DNA of 64,000 nucleotides from Aphrophora alni (GCA_963513935.1 OY740768.1:46595142-46659141); one strand, 5' to 3'; numbered from the stretch's first letter, positions 36,367 to 48,749 are shown. Program-made: numbers and translations. The notes: a model not told the origin generated them from the letters alone.

Positions 36367-39300
36367 GTAAGTGAAATTTTTCAGTTTGGTTCAATAATAT
36401 AATATTATGTTCAAATGAACATAGAATAGAATTCTGGTTACTTCTATTTTTATATATTGGAAGAAAAAATCACGAAAAAAAACAAAAAAATGGTGCTCAA
36501 ATATACTTATATACAACATAAGTACACAAATATTTTTAGATTTAGATTTGGAAAAGTGCAATATACATGACTATTTTTATATGTATTTGTGTTTGATACT
36601 TTAATAATGTGCATTGTAGAAGTTCTATGGTTTGTTTTATTTAGTTTCCAAAGGTAGTTTTTTATATGTTGAATATAAGGTATTTACAGAAGCTAGGGAA
36701 TTTATTAGCCTATATAGTATTTGTTTAGACTAATTTCCCTCTCAATTAAGTGAGCCTGTTTTCTACATAGGCATTAAAGGAAGCCCTAGACATTTTCCCA
36801 AAAGTAATTTAAAGAAATGTTTTGTTTGTATATTATTTATTGAGTGTCATTCTGTATGTTTTAATTTATTATTTACGTTTTATTTTAATAGCGGTTATTT
36901 TGAGTAATTGATTGTAATTATTTTTTAAGGGAGGTTTAAAGCCATGGTTCAATATTATAAAACTAATATGTCCAAATGATAATATTTCTCGACATAGTAA
37001 TTTGGTCCATCAATTGAGGATATTAACCTACTTTAACCTAACTTTATTAACCTTTACTAAAAAAATATTTTAAAAGTTTCACCTGTTTTAAGTTAAACAA
37101 CATTTTCCATCAAATGAAGAATATAATATAGCATGGTTCTGAAGATTTCTTCATCTTTCAATCTGTGCTTTCTAAATTAATTGCTCTACTGTTATAGTTT
37201 AGGATCTATAAAAATTATACAAAATCAAGAATTCATAACAAGTTTTTTCACCCTAAAAATAACATTTTGTTCAATTAAAATTTATAGCTAACTTAGTATA
37301 AAAAAGATAATATCGGAATAATTTATATATCATTGTAAACCACATGTTTCAACCTTTCATAGTTATATAACCTAAATACCAAAACGGAAAAATATAATAA
37401 TTCAATGAAGTTGGTATGTTTTGCCACTAGGGAGTAGCATGTGAAGGACTGTTGTAATACAAGAAAATTTGACCTCATTGTTCATGTAGTTTTTGTAAAT
37501 GTTTATACTTGTCCACATACCACAAGTTGACAATATTTTGTATTATTTTTTCTTCCTCTTTCGAACCATTTATTCAAAATTATCGTAGCTCTCATAGTTT
37601 ATGAGATATATACATTATAAATGTTTCAAAGGTGAACTGCTTCTGTTGTCTTTTCTAGTCCCTGACAAACTGTGAAAATTGATATTTTATATTTATTTTT
37701 AAAAAAAGTATATCATTGTATATTTAGATCTTTGATGTGATATAAACCAACATGTCATAGGCCTAAAATTAGGCAACCACTGGGGTGTCCAAATTCCACT
37801 TCATACAACACAATTCATGACACTTGCCACATTCTCTCCTGTATAATTTTGTAAGTGTCTAATATTTCTTTTTAAGTGCAGGTTTAGTGTTGTATAGAGT
37901 GATTTATTTCTTATAATTTGTTTCTACAAGTTATAATGTGTGTTTTTTTAAAGTTTATTTTTTTGAGTAAATTTTAATATTTGCAGTGTATTTGTTTACA
38001 GGCCTATCCCGCAAGTTGATTTATTATTTAGAACACTTAATTATAATTTTTGTTATGGCATTCAAGATTGTGAATGTTGCATTTAGCCTTCTGAGGGATT
38101 TGATATTTGACTCAGATTTAGAAATTGTTTTGGGGGAGGAAATTATGACATCTCCTTCGAACTACAGTATACAACTTCTGTATATATTTCAATAGTCTAA
38201 AATAAGTTTTCAGCTATTTTATACAAGTTTGTTGGTTTCGTTCTCGGCTACCTGACTCTGAAGTATATGACTTTCTAAAATAAAAGTTTAATTTTTTGCA
38301 TATTTATTTACAAAATAGTATATTACAAATTTTGTTTTGGACATTATTACTATTTTTGGTGAATTTTTAAAAATAGGCCTAACTTTTTAGCTATTTTACC
38401 CTTATTACGTAAAAATTAATTATTTCGAATGAAAATTTTATAAATTGATATTTGTTTTTACCAACATTTATTCACAACTAAATTACACAACTTTTGTATA
38501 TCTTGGGGGGGGGGGTGTAAAAAATTTGGTTGTATTGTGTTCATATGGTTTTCTTTGGTATTTTCATATCATATTTTGCACATTTTTTGATTCCTAACAT
38601 ACTTACTGCAAAATCTTTACATCAATCACTTTTTTTCATTTCACAGATAAATACTATGAACCTCTTTTTCAAAAATCATCAAAACTTCGTAATAAATAAT
38701 ACCATAGTTATTAATAAATTTGAATTAATTTTTCTCAATAATAATAATATTAAGTATTTTATAATCAGCTATCATATTAATTTTATTATAAGGATCTTTT
38801 AGTAGTGTACTAATAACTAAGCAATTTTGACTTTAGAGTTTAAAAATTATTCACATGTAAAATCTGTGGCACTTTTTTTTAAACACATCCATGTTCACAA
38901 TTGTACACAAATATGAAATATTAAAGTTTGTCAGTCTGCAATTTTTGTCCAATTCATTAAATGGTATTTATATAAATAAATTGTTATTAGGGAGCTTTGC
39001 TGATTTTTGAAAAAGTATACAGAAACCCTCTCAAAACTGGCAGGAAATGGCTTGATTGTAATGTAACATCTCAGGTTTTAGGTAATTTTATAATGAACAA
39101 CTTTGCTCTTGTGACATTCTACTCTAAAGTACATTAGAATTGAGTAAATTTTTATAATTAAAAAAAAAATAATTCTATTGTTTTGATGAATGGTGTTGCC
39201 CTCTAAAATTTGAGTGGATACTGATTTTTTTTTTTAATACTTCTAATTACATTTAAAGGAACACAAAATCTGTGGTTAAAACACATTTCTGGAGGAAAAC

Positions 39301-39964
39301 CCTAGTACAACTGGCCTGTAAGCAACAATTTGTTTTGGTAGCTTACAGCGGGTTCAATTATTGATAATAACTTGTCAAACGTTGATACATTCATACGAAA
39401 ATACATTTTGTCGGATGCTGATCTTTCTAACGGAGTGCAAAATTTTCTTTTCAATCTAGAACTGTAAATTGGATACTTCCAGTACTATCTCCTTCTTGTT
39501 TCATAACTGAATGACAAGGGTACAAACTGCGGATGTTTCTACAAAATTTATTTATGTAGAGCGAATATAAAGAAAAATGTTTATGAAAGGAGTCATGAGG
39601 TAATTATTTTTGTCTTGACATTGTCTTTTGGGTCTATTGCTATCATGACAAAATGATGGAGACCTTGTGTGCCTTGCTGGGTGGCTGACACTGAAGGTAA
39701 TGGTCTTGAGACTTTTTGTCCTGAGTGTTGGATAAACATAAGAAATAAATTATACAACAAATTTTAAAGTGAGATTTATTTCACAACTGTTTGTTTTTTA
39801 TCCCTTTATATTAAATAAAAATGGATATATTTTATTTGTCCTCAAAAATATACCTATTTATATTGTAGGTTACAATTTGATCATGATTCGTTTGTATAAT
39901 TTATGATTCCTCATATTTTGTTGCTCTACAAAAGAATTAAATCAAAGAGGTCTTTTAAATTGAT
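36367..39964 (+). other. Long ARID5 intron, part before the nested gene
   Basis: This is AT-rich intron with almost no CpG (about one in 360 bases at 36421-36780). I found no exon or transposon. The ORFs at 37986-38195 and 38530-38802 are chance. A G-run lies at 38507-38516. Confidence 0.6.
39775..39780 (-). terminator. Likely poly(A) signal of the nested coiled-coil gene
   Basis: TTTATT on the plus strand is AATAAA on the minus strand, about 185 bases after the stop codon at 39965. The position fits a short 3' UTR. It is a common hexamer in such AT-rich DNA, so confidence is moderate. Confidence 0.45.
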
Positions 39965-40920
39965 CTAGTTAGATTTACTAGTTGATGCAATTCGTAAAAC
40001 TTCTTTGTAGAATTGGATTGATTTTTGTATATAATCCAATTGACCTTCTATGTCATTTTTAGACAGAATTTGTGGCTCTTGTTTTTTCATTTGCATATCC
40101 TGAAAGCCTAATTGATATTTTTCTGTCTGTTGTCGTCGTGTAACTGCATTATTATACATCACATAACAACCTGCTTTAAATTTCTCTGCTTCTTCTACTT
40201 TCGTTATAATCATCAATTTCAATTTTTGAACAATTATTTCCCATCGCTTGCTGTTATCTTTTACTTCTTTTATTTTTACTTGCATCTTTATCAACTTATT
40301 GTCCAAATTACGAAGCAAACTAGATTTTTCTTCGGTAATGTTCACCATTTCCTTTCTAGCACTAATTATGTCTTCAAGATTTTCTTTCATGCTTTTGACT
40401 AATTGATCTCTTACGTTCTCAAGACATTCATAACGGTTCAGAATATCTCCGACACTATTAAAATCTGTTCCTATTCCTACTAGCTTCTCAAGAAATTGTT
40501 CGTACATGCCATATATATTAACATATTTCTCCATGTCCGCTATGATAATGATTGTTTTTTCTTTTTGAGATTTGAGTTCATTTATTTGTGAATTCAAACT
40601 TTCATGTTGTTTTTTATGATCATTAATTTTTTCTACAAATCGAAGAATTGAAGCTTGATTTGAGCTTATGGTTTTTGCAGATGAAGTGAATACTTCTTTA
40701 AGATTAGTTTTCTTTTTTACAATATCATCCCATTTCGCATCCATCAAATCGAATGTATTTTGTTGGTGAGCATATTTATTTTTCAAGTCCTTTTGAACCT
40801 TAGCGAGTTCTGCATGATTCTGTACTAGATCACTGTAGATTGATTGTGGAACTCTATCCCATTCAGGTTTCCAATTTAAATTTTTCAACTTCTGCGGTTC
40901 TTTCTTATCAGGTATGGAAT
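39965..40920 (-). CDS. CCDC42/CFAP73-like axonemal coiled-coil protein, main exon
   Basis: The exon reads from acceptor TATATTTCAG (minus strand, just above 40920) to the TAG stop and codes for about 318 residues. It is Lys/Glu-rich and mostly coiled coil. Blocks such as YEQFLEKLVG, GDILNRYECLENVRDQLV, RWEIIVQKLKL and the ending DIEGQLDYIQKSIQFYKEVL match the CCDC42/CFAP73 (DUF4200) family. That family belongs to the inner-arm/modifier region of motile axonemes and is needed for sperm flagella, so testis expression is likely. The ORF has no good ATG: its first codons (MLNYIS, from a TTG) lie before the splice acceptor, so a first exon of about 40 residues is missing. Possible upstream pieces are a sequence ending at 44179 with donor GTAAGTT (phase 1, as needed) and an untranslated exon ending at 45894 with donor GTAAGTA. 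The gene sits antisense inside an ARID5 intron. Confidence 0.85.
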
Positions 40921-43900
40921 CTGAAATATAATTTAACAACTAAAAACTTTTATAACACATTTTAAAAGAGTACAAAAAATTTACAAATATCTTTTAATAT
41001 GATTGCTAACTGTCTTGGTATAAAAAAAATATTTAAAAAATAATGCATTGAAAGCAACAACCACAAATTCTGTTTTGCATGTATGAGAAGCAGAAATAGT
41101 GAGATGACAGCTTACCACCACTACCCTATCTGCAAAAATATTAACTGTGTGTGTGTGCTGGGGAAGTAATCTCCAAAAGGCAGTTTATTTCAATGGTTTT
41201 GTCACACATTTTGTAAATGGTATTATTCTATAATTAATTTAATTGTGATTTAATAGAGTTAATGGTTCCTTAAAAGAATGGTCTATACTCAAAAATCTGC
41301 TTTGGCATCATCAGGCCTCTTCAAATTTTAGGGAAGCTTGGTAAATTTGAAAATTTGGTATAAATATTACCAATCAAGAAGAAAAAACTTTTAGTTTTTT
41401 ATACCAACTAGGATGATAATAGAATGGATCCATAAAAAATTTCAAGTTTAAAAGTAAGATCAACTCAGTTTGGATATTTGGTCACCATTTTGAAATGTAC
41501 ATTTTAATGTCAGATTTGAGTTCTGCACTTAAAAAGGACAGAGTTTCATAGGTGATAAAAACAGTATTGTAATAGTTTCCATCATTTGGTTTGAAGTTTT
41601 TGTGTTTCATTTCAAGTCAATTACTACCTATAGGGTTCATTTGTTATAGATCAGTGTACCATTATACATAGTTAGCTGCTATTATTCATTCAATCGGGGC
41701 CTAGATAATATTACTAATAAATTAGATATGAGTCACATAATGCCTTTGTAATAATGATTATGAGAATCTGCCTTTGTAAGCAGAAATACATAATTAAAAT
41801 TGGAAAATATGCCAGGTTATTTATTGTTAAAAAACACCAATTATTTTTATAATCTGATCTTATGAATGCTTACCTTTAAAAAAATTTTGTTTTTAAATTT
41901 CTAGGCAATTTTAATAACATGTTTTCTTTTTTTCCATAATAAGATGGGTACAAAAATAATGTCTCTAGAAATTGTTTAAGTAATATTGAGATTTGATTAA
42001 ATGAAACTTAAATTTTTTAACTTGATGTTTTTTTAGAAACATTTTATTTGTGTGACAAACAAAAGAATAGGCCCTAGTTATCATTAACCTAACTTATGCC
42101 ATATTTATAAAACAAATAAAATAATACACATTTGAACTGGTGGTAATATAATTAAAACTAAACAGTTAGTTATCTACAATAGTAAATAAATAGGAAAGTT
42201 CAAACAATTAGCAATATTCTAAAATTAAGTGAGACCAATATTACCCATTTTGACTTTTGACTGTTGAGTGTAATAGTAAATCAAATTTAAGGAAATAGTA
42301 TTACAAAAACAAAATGAAAAATCAATATTGATATTTAAAGCTTTAGTTTATACATAAATAATTGGCATATCCTAATAAGAAATAATTTGTAATATTAAAC
42401 TGCATGGAGTTATTATTCTTTGCACTACTCCAAAGATGAGGAACAATCAAGCATACTTGAAGGAACAGTTGTTTTAAAATATAATTGTTGTAATCAGCTG
42501 CTTGAATTTATTACATTGCAGCAATAACTTCTATTCTGGTTTTAAAGTTTGATAATGATGGATATTGTTCATATTATTAATCTTGTTTAAAAAATTGTGT
42601 TTTAAAGGAATTTATTTCTGATTAGCTAGGCATACCAATGCAAATATGAGAACTTAATTCATACAGATTAAAAAATGAATAACTCCATTCAAGAATTTTC
42701 TCCTTTGTTAGAGACAGATTTTCGATAACATTAACAAAAGCATTGAAAATAAATTTAACCCTTTGAGCACCAGAGGAGAAAACAAAAATCTGTTTGAAAA
42801 ATATCAGTGAGTTTTTTATCTGCCTGCTGAGAAATATCAACCCTTTTTAGACTTTACATATCGCTTATAAGACCATTATTTTTTGACCAAACTGAATCTT
42901 AACACTAAACAAACAAATGTGTACAAAATCACTAAATATTATGTTTAATCATTCAATTTTCTTTAAACTCTCATACATAAACAAATCAGTACCGTAGTAT
43001 ACATAAATTAAATTGTCTTTTTTAAATAAATTAAATTGATTTTTAGTAAATAATTTAAAAAAAAACAAAGAAAAACTCATTTAAATTCTTTTTGACTGAT
43101 TCACGTTCATATCTAGTCTTTCGATCAACAACTTAGATTAAGCGTTACCTTGTACTTTTCTTTAAATAAATTAGCAATTATTTTAAATTGTCTTATTTCT
43201 TAAATGTTCATATATTTCCGCACTAATATTTATCTAAATTTAGATATTTTTAACATAGTCATGGGTTTATATCATCGTATATCTTCAAAATTTTCGAAGC
43301 TGCCTTCCATAGGTTCTGCGTCCTTTTTTCCTAACGTTTGTACTTTCAAAGAAACCTTGGTTCACCATTTTCGATTGACATCATGACTATACTAAATGTT
43401 TTTTCACATTTCACTTAATTTTTGTCACAATTCATTTATAAACTTTGACATTACAATCTGCCCTTAACAATTAATTTATAATGTACTTACAACTAATTTA
43501 TTTCACTATTTACACTATCTTATGCAAATAATTAAATCAATTTTGTGATTAGTTAGAGATCTTTCAGTGTTACTTATACTAGGTTAACCTCCAAATGTTC
43601 TGTGTTTATTACTCATAAAGTGATTTATCCTTTTCTAATGTTATGTAGTGAAAGTGAAGTGTTACCTTTTAAGTTAATTATATTCATAGTTCATTATTTA
43701 CCTATTTACATTTTTTTTAAAAATTCTTACTCACATTTTTAAAACTTTCCTATTTACTTTAATGACTTTATTTATATATTTAATTCTTGTAGACTATTAT
43801 ATTTCATTTAACCTCATTATAGGTCTATACCTCTCTTATTTCAAATAACTTCAAGGAAACTTTGTGTGTTTCCCTAACCTATTATTTTCAACTATTCTCA

Positions 43901-44767
43901 AATGTTTCAAAATATTTTTTACAATTTTAAATGTCCTAATAAATTATTAAGAAAAATACCAAATGTCACAAAAATTAATAGAGTGGTTTTTGAAATATAA
44001 AGATTGAACTCAACAGGGTTACTTTTATGATATTTATGTAATTTTTTTTGGTTTTAAAAATTTGTTGATACTTAATTTCCTTAGAAGGCAGATTTATTGA
44101 TTATCAGTTAGATTTGGGTTGGAATATCTGATCTTGTCAGTTTGGAAATAAAATATAAACATTTTATGATTAACTTACCCTTTGTCAAACCCTTCAAGTG
44201 GCAAGATGTTAATGGTTTTGTTTTCTTAAAAAATTCATAAAAAATAATAATTTTATGCAAAATCTAACTTGTAGGATATCATTTTTCTCAAAACGATGCG
44301 TAGAATTTATCTATGTAAAAAAAAAAATTATATGAAACAGTTTTTGAGTAAGTATGTTAGGTGTCAAAAAATGAAGTTAAACATTTTTCAGAAAAACCTC
44401 TCTATCATCCAAAATCAATAGCTTACCACCTTTTTTCAAGATATACAAAAGTTTTGTAGGCCTATAATATTTGTGAATATATTTAGAAACAAAAAATTAA
44501 TTTGTTACATTTTCAAAAAAATAAATAAATCGTTTTACGAAAAAAGGGATTTTCAAATGTTAGGCTATACCTAATTTGAAAAAAAAAAAATCACTAAAAA
44601 TAGTAATATTATGGAACACACAATTTCTATATATCATTATATTCAGAAAGGTGCATAGAATTTAGTTATGTAGTGGGAAAAAAATAGATCTAAAAAATTT
44701 TGAGTTATTAGGTCAGGAATCAAAAAAATTTTATAGTTTTTATAATACATAAAAAAGTTTTGTAATA
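40921..44767. other. ARID5 intron between the nested gene and a DNA transposon
   Basis: This is AT-rich and CpG-poor. On the minus strand, KPLTSCHLKGLTK followed by GTAAGTT (exon end at 44179) has the phase needed to join 40920 and could be an upstream exon of the coiled-coil gene, but it lacks similarity that I recognise. Two diverged copies of a short segment (GATGCGTAGAATTTATCTATG near 44293; GGTGCATAGAATTTAGTTATG near 44650) lie about 355 bases apart. ORFs at 42622-42840 (minus) and 43204-43386 (plus) are unsupported. Confidence 0.4.
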
Positions 44768-45667
44768 CCGGGTGTTTCAAAATGAACAGCGGGGTTTTAA
44801 CGCTTTATAACTTTTATTACATTAAACTTACCGCTGTAAATGACACATCAAATGAAAAAGCAACTCAAAGAGTTTTACAGAAAAGCCTTTGTGTTCAATG
44901 TGAGCACCATTTGTCACACGGCACACGTCAAGACGAAATGCGAGTTCTTTCCAAACTTTGATTAGTGTTTCTTGAGTAATTGTTGTAACAGCTGCTTCAA
45001 TCCTGTTTCTTAATTCGGAAAGGTCAGTTGGTAGTGGAGGCACATATACACGATCCTTTATGAACCCCCAAAGGTAGAAATCGCAAGGCGTCAAATCGGG
45101 TGACCGTGGAGGCCATGCGAAACAAACTCTGTCATTGGGCCCTTTGCGGCCAATCCAGCGGTCGGGTACAGTAATGTTCAACCAATCGCGTACTTCGTTG
45201 TGCCAGTGAGGCGGCGCACCATCTTGCTGGAAAATGTAGTTCTCTTGTTCATAATCTTTCAACTGAGGGAAGAGCCATAACTGTAGAGTATCAAGATAAG
45301 AAGTACCAGTTACAGTTGCTTCGCCAAAAAAGAAAGGCCCATAAACTTTCTTCCGGGATATAGCACCATCTACGGATGTTATTTATTATCACATGGAGGA
45401 TCACAACCGAACTTAATACGGAACGCACGTTGCACAGTAACTACAGATTCTGTCTTTGCAAACTGTAAAACACAAAGCTTTCTGTTCACTAGTCGCCATA
45501 TTTGCCACTAGCGCTTTCTAACGGATGGCGGCGAAAACATTGCGTGGTGCCAACAAACAAAACTGTTTGAGTTTCTATTTCATTTGATGTATCATTTATG
45601 GCTGTAATTGTAGTGTAATGAAAATTATAAGGCGTTAAAACCCTGCTATTCATTTTGAAACACCCGG
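44768..45667 (-). mobile_element. IS630/Tc1-mariner-type element, 900 bp, internally deleted
   Basis: Inverted termini of about 100 bases are easy to see: CCGGGTGTTTCAAAATGAAC at the left and its near reverse complement ending ..CATTTTGAAACACCCGG at the right. TA flanks both sides (44766-44767 and 45668-45669). The inner part of the arms also matches (ACATCAAATGAAAAAGCAAC against ATTTCATTTGATGTATC). The element contains the ends of a transposase gene but lacks its middle. It is richer in CpG than the surrounding intron, suggesting a fairly recent arrival. Confidence 0.93.
44828..45499 (-). pseudogene. Transposase remnant of the 900-bp element
   Basis: The 3' part is a clean frame to 44828 with the DDE signatures FQQDGAPPHWHNEVRDWL and WPPRSPDLTPCDFYLWG of the IS630/Tc1-mariner superfamily. 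The frame extends upstream through VYGPFFFGEATVTGTSYL. Before that lies an N-terminal helix-turn-helix remnant (TESVVTVQRAFRIKFG) that runs into a stop (DNK then TAA) near 45380. The only ATG nearby (45499) is in another frame. The middle of the gene, including the first catalytic Asp, is absent. It cannot make an active enzyme. Confidence 0.88.
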
Positions 45668-45893
45668 TATAGTTGTAAATAGAACTTGGGAAAAAAAATT
45701 CTAAAATTTACATTAGGAAAATATTTTTTTATGTAAAAAGTCAAAAATCACTAAAAAGCTAGGTTAGGTTTTAGCTGAAATCTTATTTTAGAATATTTGT
45801 AGGATCCAAAATACAATTACATACTTCTAACATGTGTAAATGATAATATAAAAGCAAATATAAAGTAAAATAAAATAGATTTAGTGTACTTAC

Positions 45894-46200
45894 GTTTTTA
45901 TGACATTCACAACAACACACATACACAAAACAATATTTCATAAGAAAACTTTTGTGAAACATGGCTTTAGGTTAGGCTACATGCCTACATAGAAAAACTC
46001 TGTTATTACATTCACTCAAAGAAAAACAAAACTCTACAATTGAAACACATATTATAAATTGTATGACCAAATTATAATAGATAAATTGTATTACAATACT
46101 AAAACTCGACACGAAGACGTAAAACACTTCACTCAATAATCAAAGTAAGGGCAGGAACGCTTAGATTTCAACGAACACGGCTTGAAAAATGGCGGCTGAA
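45894..46200 (-). promoter_or_regulatory. Possible promoter/5' untranslated exon of the nested coiled-coil gene
   Basis: In an otherwise CpG-starved intron, 46080-46200 has about seven CpGs. It also has AAAATGGCGGC (46186-46196), which matches the YY1/Pho core found at many promoters. Downstream on the minus strand a strong donor AAAAC|GTAAGTACA ends a putative exon at 45894. Together these suggest a transcription start near 46.2 kb reading left. Neighbouring transposon sequence also contributes CpGs, so this is tentative. Confidence 0.3.
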
Positions 46201-46729
46201 CATATGAAAACTTTCCACTACTTTGTCCTATAGTTCAGTGGGTTATACCAAATAATAGATCAGAAATTCGTGTATCCAATTCTATGACATCTGTCTTACA
46301 AAATATGAACTATACTGAGTTATTGAATCTGCGGTAAAGACAGAAAATCACGGTAATTTTGGTCACGACTTTGAAGAATATATATATATATATCTCAAAA
46401 ACTACTACAGTTAGAAAAATTTTGAATACGTAGTTCGAAAGAAGAAGAAAAAATCTGTGAACTTATGGTATTTGCAGAGTATTAACATTTGAAAAAATAT
46501 ATATAAAACATGAAATGTATTTCGTCATGTCGTAACCTGCCGGAAAATAGAGCAACTTCATCAATTTTTTTGTAATTTTTAATTTTGCTTTTGGCACATT
46601 CTGTTGAATGGATGTGGAAGCTTGGAAGATAACAATTCAAACCGTGTAGGATTTCTTACGATTGAATTTGTTTTACTATGCTAAACGATTAATAATTGAA
46701 TAAAAAGTAATATTTTACTAATTATATAT
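46201..46729. other. Intron stretch, no gene seen
   Basis: This is AT-rich with a (TA)n run at about 46379-46392 and more CpG than most of the intron. There is no recognisable element. Confidence 0.35.
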
Positions 46730-46781
46730 AAAAAGGTATATTACCTTATTATTTTCCGTCATACAATCCAACTGATTTTAC

Positions 46782-46822
46782 AGATTACCGGTTTCGACGG
46801 TTCTACCGTTATCTTCAGATCC
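46782..46822 (-). ncRNA. Hammerhead-ribozyme-like motif in the Penelope fragment
   Basis: Read on the minus strand, core CTGAAGA occupies 46818-46812 and GAAA 46795-46792. Stem II is ACGGT/ACCGT (46809-46805 with 46801-46797) closing an AGA loop. Stem III is the short palindrome ACCGGT (46792-46787), followed by A at 46786 as the expected cleavage base (GTA). Stem I pairs GGAT (46822-46819) with ATCT (46785-46782), 4 pairs including one G-U. Penelope-like elements are known to carry minimal, probably dimeric hammerheads. Deviations are the unpaired TA and C flanking stem II, where the usual motif has a G-C pair. Confidence 0.5.
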
Positions 46823-47040
46823 TTGGACATCCTATTAACATCTTATTTTATAGGTTATCAGCTGTTCTGAGGCGTTGTCTATTTCAACATAGAATATCAC
46901 AAAATTTAAAAGGTTTGTTTAGAAATAAGTGTTTGTTCAAATAAAATATCCGAAGTACATAAAATATCACAAGAATTAATAAAAAAATCTTTAAAATTAA
47001 AAATTATTTTGTTAATTTGAAACAATGTTACTGTGATCAC

Positions 47041-47440
47041 TCAGAAACACGATACGTGTTGGCCGGTTACTTGAAGCTGACTGATGTGGTTTTTTGTAGC
47101 TGTGTATATCTCAAATTCCTCGAGTGAAGACATTAAACTGCCCTTTCTATAAATGTGTAATATTTCCAGGTTTTGGTCTATGGATGTGTATTTATGGTTG
47201 TAATCTATCAGGTGTTGTGCGAAGTGCGACTTATGATCGGTAATGTTGTGTCGTGGCAGATGTTCCTTAAAAAGGGTGATGAATGGTGGTCTAGTATGGC
47301 CAATGTAGAACTTTTCACAATCTGTGCATTTCAACCTATATACGCCAGATAGAGAAGTTTTGTCCCTTGGGTATTTGTTTTCTGGCCTTAGGAAGTTGGT
47401 AAGGTTGTTGTAATATTTTAGATGAAAAAAGCATTCAAAA
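47041..47440 (-). pseudogene. GIY-YIG endonuclease domain of a Penelope-like element
   Basis: The frame gives ENKYPRDKTSLSGVYRLKCT then DCEKFYIGHT and FKEHLPRHN, ending QLQVTGQHVSCF before the stop at 47041. The order GVYRLKC - FYIGHT matches the GIY..YIG core in its retroelement form, including the Cys-rich spacing. An in-frame stop lies upstream (about 47460) and no reverse transcriptase precedes it, so it is a 3' relic. In intact elements this nuclease nicks target DNA for integration. Confidence 0.85.
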
Positions 47441-47460
47441 TTCTTGGTTTGGTTTTGATT

Positions 47461-47896
47461 TTATAGATTTAAAACTATAACAGATAGAATAATTTGGAAA
47501 GCACAGTTAGAAAGAAGAAGAAAAATACTATAAAATAGTATCACTCTAAAGTTACTAGACAATTATATCAGTTTGTGAAAATTAGACAATAGGATGCCAT
47601 AATTTGAAGGTCAGTGTGACGTGTAACTTTACGTGTTCTCGATGCGCGTAATACACAAACTTTACCAATTTATTAAATAAAGTTGTTAACATTTTATGAA
47701 CTTTTGGTTGTATGGTAATAGTCTATGGAAAATTATCTTTAAAACAGTATAAAAATTATTGCCGTAGGGTGATTTATACTAGGGTAAATGTTGAATTGCA
47801 GAAAAAGTGATTTCTTGTCACATAAACACTAGACGGAATAGCGGAATACCACGTAGAGAGTTAATCATATATTAATATTAATTTTGTATTTTCCAG
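47461..47896 (+). other. End of the long ARID5 intron
   Basis: No element is recognised. The intron ends in the acceptor TTTTGTATTTTCCAG at 47896. Confidence 0.5.
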
Positions 47897-48009
47897 CACC
47901 AAAACTAAAAGGAAGGCCTCGGAGAAAAAGGAGAAAGTTAACTCTTTCTCCAGATAATTCTGAGTCTGAATCAGAATCGTCTTTGTCAACGGTTTCATCT
48001 GTTACTAAG
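47897..48009 (+). CDS. ARID5B: ARID5 coding exon 3
   Basis: Phase 1 in and phase 0 out (AAG|GTAAAA). With the preceding g it encodes APKLKGRPRRKRRKLTLS, then PDNSESESESSLSTVSSVTK. This matches vertebrate ARID5B APNLKGRPRKKK. GRPRRKRRK is an AT-hook-like or nuclear localisation stretch, followed by an acidic-serine run that looks like casein-kinase-type sites. Confidence 0.93.
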
Positions 48010-48337
48010 GTAAAATAAATTAATACCAATTTTTAATATTTTTCCCCCATTCATGAATTCTTTGCTGTTGTTTGAAACTATGATACCATTTTGATGTTCA
48101 GCAATTGGGTTGTGAGTTCCCAATTGCCTTTAAATCTTATTATTTTTTTATTGTGGAATTTCTTTTTACTACTAAAATGAAAAGGATGATTCGAACAGAG
48201 GATTAATCTTCTAACATTTGATTTTAGACTCTCTTCATTCACTCACAATGGGCCTACCCATTGTTACAGAATTTCTATCTAAAATAAATAATACATTTAG
48301 TTTTACCATTTTAAAATATTACTCTCTCTAGGAAGTA

Positions 48338-48710
48338 CAGTATAACTTCTTTTATCCATATCTCCGGATTGATTTTTACGGGAAAAATATATAATGTATT
48401 GTTCATACTATTACTGTTTTTTTTAAAGAAAAGACGGTCCAAATTAAATTTATTGAATGCTTACTGCTGTTGATTTACTACGGAATATGTAGAGTACATA
48501 CACTACTACATCGAACCGTCTTTATAAGCTTGGTTTGTTATGTTGTGGTAGCAAATATTGCTGTAGTCGAGCGCTAGCCTACTGATTATATCTATCACTA
48601 ATAATCAGATAATTCTTTGTTATTGTGATGAGTCACTACATAGGAATTGAGTCAGGCAACCTGAGAGGGGAGGTAAGGCTACTCCCTCACACACAGACAG
48701 ATGGACACAC

Positions 48711-48749
<39 letters not shown>

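Larger units (their letters stand above)
46730..47460 (-). mobile_element. Penelope-like retroelement, 5'-truncated fragment
   Basis: The minus strand codes for the end of a Penelope-like polyprotein and its 3' untranslated part. The coding end holds a GIY-YIG endonuclease domain. Downstream is the GAAGATAACGG..GAAACCGGTA motif typical of these elements' terminal regions (46782-46822), described separately as a hammerhead-like fold. The reverse transcriptase is absent, so this is a truncated copy. The edges are approximate. Confidence 0.82.

Noticed and set aside
43204..43386. Possible first exon of the coiled-coil gene near 43.1-43.4 kb
   Set aside because: On the minus strand the open pieces lack an ATG in the right frame, and the only phase-1 donor is weak (GTTGTT).
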